From positions 372,001 to 436,000 of the forward strand of contig NZ_MKIN01000027.1 in NCBI RefSeq assembly GCF_001938985.1: 64,000 nucleotides of DNA. The letters run 5' to 3'. Numbering within the stretch: the stretch's first letter is position 1; every line of letters starts with the position of its first letter. Positions 17,065 to 24,828 of the stretch are shown one piece after another. The stretch comes from Gillisella taibaishanensis. GTDB taxonomy: Bacteria > Pseudomonadota > Alphaproteobacteria > Rhizobiales > Rhizobiaceae. The position numbers were made by a program, and so were the translations under genes. Under the pieces are notes generated by a model that saw nothing but the letters and a program-made list of their open reading frames with translations, did no database searches and was not told where the DNA came from.

Positions 17065-18255
17065 CTAATCCCCATACCCCACCGCCTGCCGCTTCTCCTC
17101 GTCACTGAGGAAATCCGCAGCCCCGACCCGGGTCCATAGCGCATCGCGCTCCGCTGACAGGCCTTCGACCTGATCGAGATCGGGTTGCAGGGTCAGCATG
17201 TCGCCAAAGGCATCGGAGAGGAAGCCGGAGAGGCTGGCCAGCGTGCGGCGGATCAGCGGCAGCACGGTCAGCCGGTAGAAGGCGCGGTTGGCCTCCTGGT
17301 AATTGGCATAGGTATTGTCGCCGGGAATGCCCAGCAGCATCGGCGGCACGCCGAGCGACAGCGCGATATCGCGGGCCGCGCCGTTGCGGGCATCGGTAAA
17401 GTCCATGTCGCGCGGGGTGAGGCTCATCGCCTTCCAGTCCAAACCGCCTTCAAGCAGCATCGGCCGCCCCGCCTGCAAGGGGCCGGAATAGCCGGCTTCA
17501 AGCTCGGCCTTCAGCCGCTCATATTGGTCGGGCGGCAGGTTGCCGCCTTCCTTGGGCTGGTAGACCAGCGCCCCGGAGGGACGGGCCGAATTGTCGAGCA
17601 GCGCCTTGTTCCAGGCGGCGGCGGCATTGTGCAGGTCAAGCGCGTTATGGGCGGCGGCGAGCGGCGCATAGCCCGTGAGATCGTCGAGCGGATGAAACAG
17701 TTTCAGATGCAGGATCGGCTGCGGCTCGCCTTCCGCCGGAATGCGACGGCTGACACCAGCGGCGCGGTAATCATAAGCCAGCGGCCAGCCATCGGCGCCC
17801 TCCACCACCGTCACCCGGTCCGGCCGCAGCAGATGCAGTTCCGCCAGCCGCGCTCCGAGAAACAGCGGCTCCAGATAGGCATTGCCTGACAAAAGCAGAT
17901 GGCCATAGAGCGTCTCGAACAGATCCGTCCCCGTCGCCCGGCTGCTCGGGCGGGCCAAGAGCGTCAGCACAGGATGGCCGGTCAGTTCCCGCGCACCCTG
18001 CTGCGGCAAGCCGCGATAGAGCAGTAGCGGCACGGCAGCGGCGGCTTCGGAGACCAGCCGGACGGCGCGATGCGCCACCGGATTGCCGAGAAAACCAGAC
18101 CGCGACAGCGCCGCATAGGACCGGCCTGTGCCGCGCGCGCCAAGGCCCGAGACCATCACGGACACCCCGGCCCGTGGGCCTACCGCCGCCTTGGCCTGAT
18201 CAGGCGCGCCAGCACGAAAGGCCCGCCGAAACGGCAGGCGAAAGGCAGAGAGCAT
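17065..18255 (-). CDS. HK97-family portal protein (GTA gp3-like)
   Basis: 396 aa from the ATG at 18255, chosen for the CAGGAG ribosome site just upstream; the frame extends 48 bp further without support. Portal features: FLGNPVAHRAVRLVSEAAAAVPLLLY, GTDLFETLYGHLLLSGNAYLEPL, and GLDWKAMSLTPRDMDFTDARNGAARDIALSLGVPPMLLGIPGDNTYANYQEANRAFYR. It forms the DNA gate at the capsid vertex. It lies downstream of the endolysin gene, an order not seen in the Rhodobacter cluster. Confidence 0.93.
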   Translation of the reverse strand: MLSAFRLPFRRAFRAGAPDQAKAAVGPRAGVSVMVSGLGARGTGRSYAALSRSGFLGNPVAHRAVRLVSEAAAAVPLLLYRGLPQQGARELTGHPVLTLLARPSSRATGTDLFETLYGHLLLSGNAYLEPLFLGARLAELHLLRPDRVTVVEGADGWPLAYDYRAAGVSRRIPAEGEPQPILHLKLFHPLDDLTGYAPLAAAHNALDLHNAAAAWNKALLDNSARPSGALVYQPKEGGNLPPDQYERLKAELEAGYSGPLQAGRPMLLEGGLDWKAMSLTPRDMDFTDARNGAARDIALSLGVPPMLLGIPGDNTYANYQEANRAFYRLTVLPLIRRTLASLSGFLSDAFGDMLTLQPDLDQVEGLSAERDALWTRVGAADFLSDEEKRQAVGYGD

Positions 18256-18367
18256 GGAGGACTCCTGGAGAAGGTGATGGGTGCAAAGAGCGCGGCTTCG
18301 CATGGTAGAGAAGCCCGCAAGTCAAAAAAGCAGCGTCATCGCAAACTGAATATGGCGGCGGCGGCCC

Positions 18368-18970
18368 CTACCCCCCGCAAATCGCCTTGCCATAACCTGC
18401 CACCAGATCCGCCCGGTCCTGGCCGTTGACGATGCGCCGGGCGCCGAGCCAGTCGCAGGTCGTGGGGTTGAAGACGTCGGCAAGGCGGGTGCCGGAAAAC
18501 AGGCCATCGCGCATGCCCACCGCAAGGATGTCGGCGGCAGTGTCGCACTCGAGAGCGCGGCCAGGATCGACGGTGAGGTCGATGCCGAGGGCGGCGGACA
18601 GAGCCTGGTAATTGCGCCGGTGGGTAAGCTGCACGAAGCCGCGCCCGAACCAGGATCGCCCCTTTTCGTCAGGGCGCCAATAGGGCACGCGGACCTGCGG
18701 CAGCTTCCCGGCCTGATAGGAATGCTCCAGCCGGCTGATCGCCTCGGCATCGGTCGCGGCCAAGGTTTCGCGTACCGGCTGGAAGCGGCCGGCGGTTTCG
18801 TGAAAGGCGGTGGCTAGCACATACGCGCGCTGGCGGGCATCGCTGATGCCATGGCGTGCGCAGGCGCCGAGCACCGCGTTGATGCTCTCCACCTGCGCCT
18901 GAGTGAGTCGGCCTCCGCAAAGCGTGATACGGATCTGATCGAACAACTGTTGCATCGGCGTTTTCATCAT
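18368..18970 (-). CDS. GH19 chitinase-like endolysin
   Basis: 200 aa resembling phage endolysins of glycoside hydrolase family 19. It has ATAFHETAGRFQPVRE with the probable catalytic Glu58, SWFGRGFVQLTHRRNYQALSAALGIDL and a C-terminal Trp/Arg-rich segment ending DLVAGYGKAICGG. No signal peptide, so release would need a holin such as the candidate at 3815-4078. It is placed between terminase and portal genes on the same strand. In Rhodobacter the GTA lysis genes lie elsewhere in the genome, so the in-cluster position is notable. Confidence 0.85.
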   Translation of the reverse strand: MMKTPMQQLFDQIRITLCGGRLTQAQVESINAVLGACARHGISDARQRAYVLATAFHETAGRFQPVRETLAATDAEAISRLEHSYQAGKLPQVRVPYWRPDEKGRSWFGRGFVQLTHRRNYQALSAALGIDLTVDPGRALECDTAADILAVGMRDGLFSGTRLADVFNPTTCDWLGARRIVNGQDRADLVAGYGKAICGG

Positions 18971-19164
18971 TGTGGTTAATACCCTTAAAAAGCGCAGGAA
19001 AAGCAGAGGCCCGCCGAGATTGAACCCAAAAAATGCTTGAATTTAAATCGGTTAAACAGATTTCAATCGTTTTATGGCCGATCACGAGATATTTACATTC
19101 GCTTAAGCATGTGGAACTTTCTGGGCCGTAGCCGGTTATGAGCGGCACAGATCCACCGCCCGGA

Positions 19165-19205
19165 CCACAAGGGCAGCCGCGTCCATGACGGGCGCGGCCG
19201 TTTGA
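19165..19205 (+). other. GC-rich hairpin upstream of a 47-aa ORF
   Basis: A GCCGCG/CGCGGC stem around an 11-base loop is followed by CGTTTGACAGAGGAATAATG, which supplies the ribosome site of the next ORF. Together with the terminator after that ORF it forms a short, separate plus-strand transcript unit. Its role is not known. Confidence 0.3.
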
Positions 19206-19220
19206 CAGAGGAATAATGTG

Positions 19221-19364
19221 ATGGACGCCAAGAGCAGCAGCCAGATCAGCAAGACCATTGCAGAGGCCAGCCGGACTATTCCCGCCCATATCGTTGAACG
19301 GCTCGAGTCCGAATGGCGCCAGATGCGCCAGCCGGCCACTCAGCCGGCTCCGGCCAGCAAGTAA
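19221..19364 (+). CDS. small 47-aa protein on the opposite strand inside the GTA-like cluster
   Basis: Starts at ATG 19221 behind AGAGGA at good spacing. It encodes an amphipathic helical peptide beginning MDAKSSSQISKTIAEASRTI and ending QPAPASK. A clear intrinsic terminator follows 22 bp after the stop, which supports it being a real independent gene. It runs against the surrounding cluster, between the terminase and endolysin genes. No family recognised. Confidence 0.55.
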   Translation: MDAKSSSQISKTIAEASRTIPAHIVERLESEWRQMRQPATQPAPASK

Positions 19365-19386
19365 TTTCACCTGCTTTTCAAGAGAG

Positions 19387-19420
19387 CGCCGCAGTGTTTC
19401 AAGGAACGCTGCGGCGTTTT
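19387..19420 (+). terminator. intrinsic terminator after the 47-aa ORF
   Basis: Perfect 8-bp stem CGCCGCAG/CTGCGGCG around a 14-base loop, followed directly by TTTT on the plus strand. Confidence 0.75.
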
Positions 19421-19440
19421 CGTATTGTCGTGGCGGTAGG

Positions 19441-19662
19441 GGCTTCGCCCCCCTCATCCGTCCTTTTTTACTAAAAGAGGGCGCCACCTTCTCCCCGCTG
19501 GGGAGAAGAGATTTGACGGGATCGCCCGCGCTTTTTTCAAGCATTGCGGAAAAGTAGATAGTTCTCGCTCACAGCGCCGACGTGGCAATCAGTGCGATCA
19601 TCTCGGTCTCCTCTGCCCAGCGGGGAGAAGTCCCCGGCAGGGGGATGAGGGGGTGCGAAGCC
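19441..19662. repeat. palindromic intergenic mosaic repeat, family A (copy 4)
   Basis: 222 bp with ends GGCTTCGCCCCCCTCATCCG and ATGAGGGGGTGCGAAGCC, and inner CTCCCCGCTGGGGAGAAG and AGCGGGGAGAAG motifs. The left arm has extra bases (TCCTTTTTTACTAAAAGAGG) compared with other copies. It fills the gap downstream of the terminase gene. Confidence 0.85.
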
Positions 19663-19706
19663 CTCTAGAACTGCCTTCAACATTTCTTCAGATAGCTCCC
19701 AATCCC

Positions 19707-21191
19707 CTAAAGCGTCCTGATCCGCGGCTCGCCCACGCCATCCAGCAGCAGCGCGGTTAGCGCCCAGACCAGCGCGTCGAGCCGGTCCGGCGAGCGGCCG
19801 TTCGACAAGCCATCGGGGCCGAAATCGCACATCTGGTCTTCGAGATCGGTGAAGCGACCGGCATGCAGCACGCGGCCCTGCTCGTAGAGCGCGGCAACCG
19901 GCTCGGCGCGCAAAAATTTGCCACGGGTGGCACGCACCATCCGGACCGGCAGATTGGCCTCGACGCTTTTCAGGAGCGCGCCGACCATTTCCCCGCCCTG
20001 ATTGACCTCGGCCACCACCCGGTCCGCCTCGAAGCGGCGAAAGGCGCGCAGCACCGCCGCCGCCCAGCCGGCCGGGCTTTCGCCCGTGACAGAGCAATCG
20101 GCCAGCACCACGGCGCGGCCCAACCGGTCGAGACCGGCAACGACGATGCCGCAGACCGATTGCGCGCCCGCTCCCGCGGGCGGATCGACGCCGATAACGA
20201 TGCGGCTGAGCGGCTCGGTAAGCTTGACGGTCAGCTCTTCCAGCCGGTCGCGCCGCCAGAGCGCATCCTCGCGGTCCTCGATCAGTTCGCCATCCACTTC
20301 CTGGCGGCCGAGCCTCGTCCCGCCATAGCGCGCCTGCAGGGCCTCGATGAAGCCCGGCGCCAGATTGCCGGCATTGCCAAGCGTGGAGAGCCGCGAAAGC
20401 CGCGTGCCGGGATCGGAGAGCAGCCGCTTGAGGATCGGCACCGGACGCGGTGTCGTTGTTATCACCTGGCGCGGGTCCTCACCCAGCCTCAGGGAAAACT
20501 GCAGCATGTCGAAGGCTTCGTCGGCATATTTCCATTTGGCGATCTCGTCGCACCAGGCATAGTGAAATTGCGGCCCGCGCAGGCTTTCCGGGTCTTCGGC
20601 CGAAAAGATCTGCGCCACCGCGCCATTCGGCCACACCAGCCGGCGGCGCGAAATCTCCACCTCCGGCCGCTTGTGCCTGGCGATGCGGGCAATGCCGGAG
20701 AGGCCATCGACCATGACCTCGCGGGCATCGCCCAGGGTTTCCGCGACCAGAGCAATGCGCAGGCCGGATTTCTCGCCTGCTGACGCCAGCGCATGCACCC
20801 ATTCGGCCCCTGCCCGCGTCTTGCCCGAACCGCGCCCACCCATCAGCAGCCAATTGCGCCAGTCCCCCTCGGGCGGCGCCTGCAGCGGATGGCGGATAAG
20901 CGGCCAGCTGCGGGCAAGCCTGTGCAGGAGTTTGGGGTCGAGGCCGCGCAGCAGGCTTTGGGAATCGCGCGCACCGGCCGCCATCTTCGGCGAAACCTGT
21001 GGACGATCGGCCTGCCTCGCCGCCAGCGCCTCGACCAATTCAGCACCGTCTTTGCCAATTGCTGACACCACGTCCCCCAGCGCCTGCATGTCCCGGCGCA
21101 ACCCCGCCAACGCCCCCGCCCCCTGCCGCGATGCAGCCAGAAGCGCCGGTGCCGACAGAGTGCTGGACAGACGGTGCTTGCGTCGTTTCAC
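19707..21191 (-). CDS. terminase large subunit (GTA gp2-like)
   Basis: 494 aa from the GTG at 21191, chosen because AAGGAGATCAG precedes it directly. An N-terminal Ala-rich extension of about 80 residues precedes the usual family start (LDPKLLHRLARSWPL). The ATPase has Walker A GGRGSGKT near residue 120 and Walker B HYAWCDE. The nuclease half has IVIGVDPPAG, AVVLADCSV and a final DRLDALVWALTALLLDG. It packages DNA into heads; in GTAs it does so without sequence specificity. All motifs look intact. Confidence 0.94.
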   Translation of the reverse strand: MKRRKHRLSSTLSAPALLAASRQGAGALAGLRRDMQALGDVVSAIGKDGAELVEALAARQADRPQVSPKMAAGARDSQSLLRGLDPKLLHRLARSWPLIRHPLQAPPEGDWRNWLLMGGRGSGKTRAGAEWVHALASAGEKSGLRIALVAETLGDAREVMVDGLSGIARIARHKRPEVEISRRRLVWPNGAVAQIFSAEDPESLRGPQFHYAWCDEIAKWKYADEAFDMLQFSLRLGEDPRQVITTTPRPVPILKRLLSDPGTRLSRLSTLGNAGNLAPGFIEALQARYGGTRLGRQEVDGELIEDREDALWRRDRLEELTVKLTEPLSRIVIGVDPPAGAGAQSVCGIVVAGLDRLGRAVVLADCSVTGESPAGWAAAVLRAFRRFEADRVVAEVNQGGEMVGALLKSVEANLPVRMVRATRGKFLRAEPVAALYEQGRVLHAGRFTDLEDQMCDFGPDGLSNGRSPDRLDALVWALTALLLDGVGEPRIRTL

Positions 21192-21333
21192 CTGATCTCC
21201 TTGTGGTGGTTGGCAGATGCTTGGCACTGGAAGCGCTGGAGTCTGTCAAAGTCAGATTGAACCGTGGTCTGCGCTGCACATCTTAAGGCTTCGGCCCCTC
21301 ATTCCTCTCCAGTACACTCTCGCGTCGTCTTCC

Positions 21334-21855
21334 CTACCCCGCCGGCGGTCCCGTCGCGGCAAGGCTTTCCGCCTGCCAGCGCTCGAACAGCAGGCAGGCC
21401 TTTACCTCGGCTTGCGTCTCGATCAGGGCGAGCAACCGGGCTTCGGCAGCGTCAAAGCTTTCGCTCGCCTCGGCGCTGTCGGCTTGGGCCTCGCGGTCAC
21501 GGGCCAGCTGGCGTTGCAGGGCGTCGATCTTTTCCAGCGTGCGCACGATGACGGACATCGCCTCGGTTGCGGCCTTGAGATCGGCGCGGGCAAGCTTGGC
21601 GGCGGCTTCGTCGCCGCCCTCCATCAGCGCCGCCGCCCCTTCCCGCAGCAGCCGGAATTGCTCGAACTGCGCCGCCATTTCCCTTGTCAGCTCGTTGAGC
21701 AGGCCCGCATAGTGATCGCTGAGCGCAGCGAGATCGGCCGCCTTGATTTCCAACATCCCGATGTCGAGCGCTGCCGCCAGCATCCGCCTGTCGACAGTCT
21801 GCTCCAGCGCAGGCAGCGGCCAGCAGCCGAAGAGCGAAATGTCCAAATGCTCCAT
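21334..21855 (-). CDS. coiled-coil protein upstream of terminase; gp1 (small terminase) candidate
   Basis: 173 aa from the ATG at 21855, preceded by AAGGGGTG; the longer frame to 21981 runs through a terminator hairpin and is rejected. Residues about 45-140 are helical and charged (ADLAALSDHYAGLLNELTREMAAQFEQFRLL, then TEAMSVIVRTLEKIDALQRQLARDREAQA), a probable coiled coil. It is the first gene of the minus-strand cluster, 142 bp before the terminase, which is the gp1 position. A small terminase role is inferred only from position and helical content. Confidence 0.6.
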   Translation of the reverse strand: MEHLDISLFGCWPLPALEQTVDRRMLAAALDIGMLEIKAADLAALSDHYAGLLNELTREMAAQFEQFRLLREGAAALMEGGDEAAAKLARADLKAATEAMSVIVRTLEKIDALQRQLARDREAQADSAEASESFDAAEARLLALIETQAEVKACLLFERWQAESLAATGPPAG

Positions 21856-21891
21856 GAGAATCACCCCTTTCGGGCGGATAAGGCCATAACG

Positions 21892-21916
21892 AAAAAGCCC
21901 GGGGTGGACCCGGGCT
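21892..21916 (-). terminator. strong intrinsic terminator upstream of the GTA-like cluster
   Basis: On the minus strand, perfect 8-bp stem AGCCCGGG/CCCGGGCT around TCCAC, followed by a U-run. It lies 37 bp before the start of the gp1 candidate, so it either ends an upstream small transcript or attenuates transcription into the cluster. Confidence 0.8.
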
Positions 21917-22153
21917 GCAGAATAAATATCAAAAGTGGCAATCGACCTTGATGTCATGCTCAGCCTTATGGCGAGCAGCAATCAGCCGAATTCTCCATCA
22001 ATATGTCAATGTGTCATCTGCCTGAAGCGGATCCCTGGAACAAACCCGAGGGTGGCGGAGCAAGGCCCTGGAAATGGTTGTTGGCGATGGCTCCGGCCAA
22101 TATCGCCTCTCCCAGCTGATGCCGCCTAGCGGCGCCCACAGATTTCCGACCGT
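21892..22153 (-). ncRNA. candidate small RNA or regulatory leader upstream of the GTA-like cluster
   Basis: About 260 nt between a near-consensus promoter (22160-22188) and the strong terminator at 21892, with no convincing long ORF. A 41-codon frame starting GTG at 22139 and ending at 22014 (HQLGEAILAGAIANN, GLFQGSAS) could encode a small protein instead. Because the terminator precedes the gp1 candidate and terminase, the unit could control transcription of the cluster by attenuation. No known RNA family was recognised. Confidence 0.35.
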
Positions 22154-22159
22154 AGACAA

Positions 22160-22188
22160 ACACTACCAAAGCACCGTCACGCTGTCAA
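22160..22188 (-). promoter_or_regulatory. sigma70-type promoter candidate
   Basis: Minus strand: TTGACA, 17-bp spacer, TAGTGT. A transcript would start near 22153 and run toward the terminator at 21892. Confidence 0.5.
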
Positions 22189-22390
22189 GGACTATTTTCC
22201 TATACTGGATTTTTTTCTTATCTTGAGCAGCCGGTCACGGCGCAAACCCGTTTTCGACCGAAACGTTTTCTGACGCCGGGATTGAGGCAATTGGCAACGC
22301 GTTGAACTGTATCACGAGAAGGGTTGTGCCGGATCGCATCTCGTCGATCACGACATGACAGAGCAAAACGGCATCTGCCACAAAGATTGA

Positions 22391-22412
22391 CGGCCGGTCT
22401 TTCGACCGGCCG
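22391..22412. other. GC-rich hairpin
   Basis: Perfect 9-bp stem CGGCCGGTC/GACCGGCCG around TTTC, 128 bp downstream of the MerR-type gene. No U-run on either side; possibly part of its 3' end. Confidence 0.4.
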
Positions 22413-22539
22413 CCCGCCCCATTCCCCCGCCCCCAGGGTTCAGGTGCGTCCGTGCACGGGCCTTGCCCGTTGTCTCAAACGCTCGATCGCAAGCACGCTC
22501 GCGTTGCGAGCGCTAGCCGGTGGCCAGGCGGATCAGGCC

Positions 22540-22989
22540 TCAGGCCTGCTCCATTTCCTTGCCATGGCATGGTTCGGAAACGCTGTTGCGCTCCAGGATG
22601 CTGCCACCGCCGAGATTTTCCAGGATCGGACAATCCGGACGATTGCCCTGCTCGCAATGGTCGACCAGGTTTTTCAACGTGTCGACCATGGCCTGCATGG
22701 CTTCCATCTTCTCTTCGAGTTCGCGCAGGTGGTTCATCGCCACCAGGCGCACATCGTCATTCTTCCGGCCGGAGTCGCTCCATAGCGCCAGCAGCCGCTC
22801 GGTTTCCTCCAGGGAAAACCCGAGAGTCCGAGCCCGCCGCACAAAGCGCAGACGGTGGACTTCATTTTCGCCATAGACCCGATAGTTGCTTGAGGTGCGC
22901 CGCGCCGGCAAAACCAGCCCGATTTCCTCATAGTAGCGGATCATCTTCGCAGAAACGCCGGAGGCTGCGGCGGCTTCTCCGATATTCAT
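22540..22989 (-). CDS. hmrR: MerR-family copper-responsive regulator (CueR/HmrR)
   Basis: 149 aa. The N-terminal MerR helix-turn-helix (MNIGEAAAASGVSAKMIRYYEEIGL) is followed by a long dimerisation helix. The metal loop has Cys112 and Cys120 with seven residues between, the exact CueR spacing for Cu(I) (DHCEQGNRPDC), and a C-terminal CHGKEMEQA tail. AGGAAGG precedes the ATG. Such regulators activate copper ATPase genes by untwisting a 19-bp promoter spacer. No copper ATPase is adjacent here, so its target lies elsewhere. Confidence 0.9.
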   Translation of the reverse strand: MNIGEAAAASGVSAKMIRYYEEIGLVLPARRTSSNYRVYGENEVHRLRFVRRARTLGFSLEETERLLALWSDSGRKNDDVRLVAMNHLRELEEKMEAMQAMVDTLKNLVDHCEQGNRPDCPILENLGGGSILERNSVSEPCHGKEMEQA

Positions 22990-23404
22990 GAGCTTGTCCT
23001 TCCTGGCTGCAAGCAGAAATAGTAAAATATTCGGCTCGCGACGTTTTCAAAATTGCATTCCAGCTTTTAACTATCAATATTGGCAGAAGTAAATAACCAA
23101 AAAAAGTTACATCGAACTCACACGTCTTTACGTGAATGACAGCAAGAGCCCAGCTTCCCCGGCTCGAATTGCCAAACACTCCTCGTGCCTGCAATTTCAC
23201 ACGAAGCGTATCACGATCCGATACATTCGCGTGTCGAAACGATACAGGAAATAAATCGGCAAATTCGCAAGTGTGATAGTACAGCCGCCTATCCCCGAAG
23301 CCGCTATATAGGCAGCCACAACCTGCGGTGCAATCCTCAACCGCAGCGACGGCGCAAAAATTCAAGCGGCGTGAAGCACCTGAAGGGCCGGCAGACTAGA
23401 GGTA
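22990..23404. other. gene-free, A+T-richer intergenic region
   Basis: 415 bp between the MerR-type gene and the sulfotransferase gene. The only structure seen is the inverted repeat CACGT-CTTT-ACGTG at 23121-23134. The minus-strand frame here lacks a ribosome site and family features, so no gene is called. Confidence 0.5.
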
Positions 23405-24457
23405 TCAGTCGGGCAATATTTCGGAGAAATCGAAATCCTCGCGATAGAGATCGAAACTCGCCCTGATGCGATCCTTGACACGCTCAGGCAATTGGCTGCC
23501 CCGACCGCTGACACCCTTGTTGAACCGGGCATGACCCGCCTGCACCGTCTCGGAAAACACCTCGTGCAGCTTTGCAGAATCGAGGAATTCCGGCCCGACA
23601 AAAGCAGCGATCCTCTCGGCCAGACGTTGTTTGTTTCCGAGAAAATCCTCCTCGTAGGAGACCCAGAGCGGCTTGACCAGACCGAGCGCTTCGCAGCGCT
23701 TCCAACTCATGAAGAATTGCAGATACCAGGCACATTGGCGATCCACCAGGATCAGATAGCGTGTCTCGTCGTCCAGTTCACAATAATTGGATGGCAGGCC
23801 ATCGCTGAAATAGATTGCGTCCTTGCCACGGGTTGCCGCCCATTCCCGTTGCTGCTTGCGCATCATGTCATCCAGACTGACAAGGCTGTCATAGACATTG
23901 CGGTAAGTGACGATCGGGCGAATGTTGTAAAGCTCAAGCTGCCGGCAAAGATACGGCGTGCAGCGCAAATGATGCTGCGCCACATAGCCTTGGCCATTAT
24001 TGCCGTATTGGATCAACGCCAATTCATCCGTCTCCTGCTCACGCAGGGTAATACCCATGGAAAAAGGCGTTTGCGGCGACAAGGCCGAGGACATCAGCAC
24101 CGCCATCGGCACATTCAATACCTTCATCAAGCTCTGACCGATGAAGGTTGAAGCCGATTTCGGCAGGCACGCCACCAGAACATTCGGCTGCTTCGCTCGT
24201 GAGGCCGTCAGCCGCGCCCGCATGAGAGCCTCGCCAAGTTCCGGCACCGAAATCGCCAAATTGTCAGCGACAGCATCGCTCATCTTTGGCACATAAAAAG
24301 GATGCGCCAGCGAAAACACCCCCGAAATCGCAAAGGCATCGGCAGGATCGGATCGCCGGAGGAACTCATCAAATTTCCGCGCGACCCATTCCGCATCGGG
24401 CACCGGGGCCGCATCGCGGACAAAGCTTTTGACAAGCGACCAGTCCAGTCTCGACAT
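23405..24457 (-). CDS. sulfotransferase-family protein
   Basis: 350 aa from the ATG at 24457, preceded by TGGAGAG; a start 30 bp upstream is less likely. The cofactor-binding 5'-phosphosulfate loop is visible as CLPKSASTFIGQSL (about residues 96-109). The 3'-phosphate region is IVTYRNVYDSLVSLDD, and a late KGVSGRGSQL resembles the C-terminal cofactor loop. It would transfer sulfate from PAPS to a sugar or other acceptor. It stands alone with no PAPS synthesis or glycan genes nearby. The acceptor cannot be predicted. Confidence 0.75.
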   Translation of the reverse strand: MSRLDWSLVKSFVRDAAPVPDAEWVARKFDEFLRRSDPADAFAISGVFSLAHPFYVPKMSDAVADNLAISVPELGEALMRARLTASRAKQPNVLVACLPKSASTFIGQSLMKVLNVPMAVLMSSALSPQTPFSMGITLREQETDELALIQYGNNGQGYVAQHHLRCTPYLCRQLELYNIRPIVTYRNVYDSLVSLDDMMRKQQREWAATRGKDAIYFSDGLPSNYCELDDETRYLILVDRQCAWYLQFFMSWKRCEALGLVKPLWVSYEEDFLGNKQRLAERIAAFVGPEFLDSAKLHEVFSETVQAGHARFNKGVSGRGSQLPERVKDRIRASFDLYREDFDFSEILPD

Positions 24458-24649
24458 AATCTCTCCATTGCACCGAATTGGGTTCAATCAAGATTAAATT
24501 ATAGTGTAAAACTTGTACGAGACTTACCTAGAAGCGATTTAGAACATCTTAAATGCATCCGGGGCGCGAGACATTCAAAAATTGAATAGCGAGCGTCACT
24601 TTCAATGACACCTGGTATTACGGTCTACTCAAGACTTGCTGCTCAGGTG

Positions 24650-24815
24650 AAAATGATGATTTCGAGAACCGGAGGGGAGCGTACTTAATTGACGTGAACA
24701 CAAGCATTTCCAGAAGACGTGCGGAGCGGTTTTTCGTGCGGAAATGCGACTGTATCAAGCTCAGGGTAGAAATCGCCATTTGCAGACCGCCAGCGGCGAT
24801 TATGGGACAGACTGT
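24650..24815. repeat. dispersed repeat, copy 1 (partner at 46967-47090)
   Basis: The end 24768-24815 (48 bp) matches 46967-47014 in reverse complement with four mismatches. A second block (TTTCGAGAACCGGAGGGGAG and on to about 24715) matches the region beyond 47014. About 60 extra bases separate the blocks here, so the two copies differ by an insertion or deletion. It lies in the 371-bp gene-free gap upstream of the sulfotransferase gene. Confidence 0.75.
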
Positions 24816-24828
24816 AAGGGATAGGCTA

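Noticed and set aside
3815-21855. Classical inducible prophage
   Set aside because: No integrase, excisionase, repressor, replication genes or attachment sites are seen in or next to the cluster; gene content and order match GTA clusters.
22928-23365. 145-aa minus-strand frame overlapping the MerR-type gene start
   Set aside because: It overlaps the real start of that gene and has no ribosome site or conserved features.
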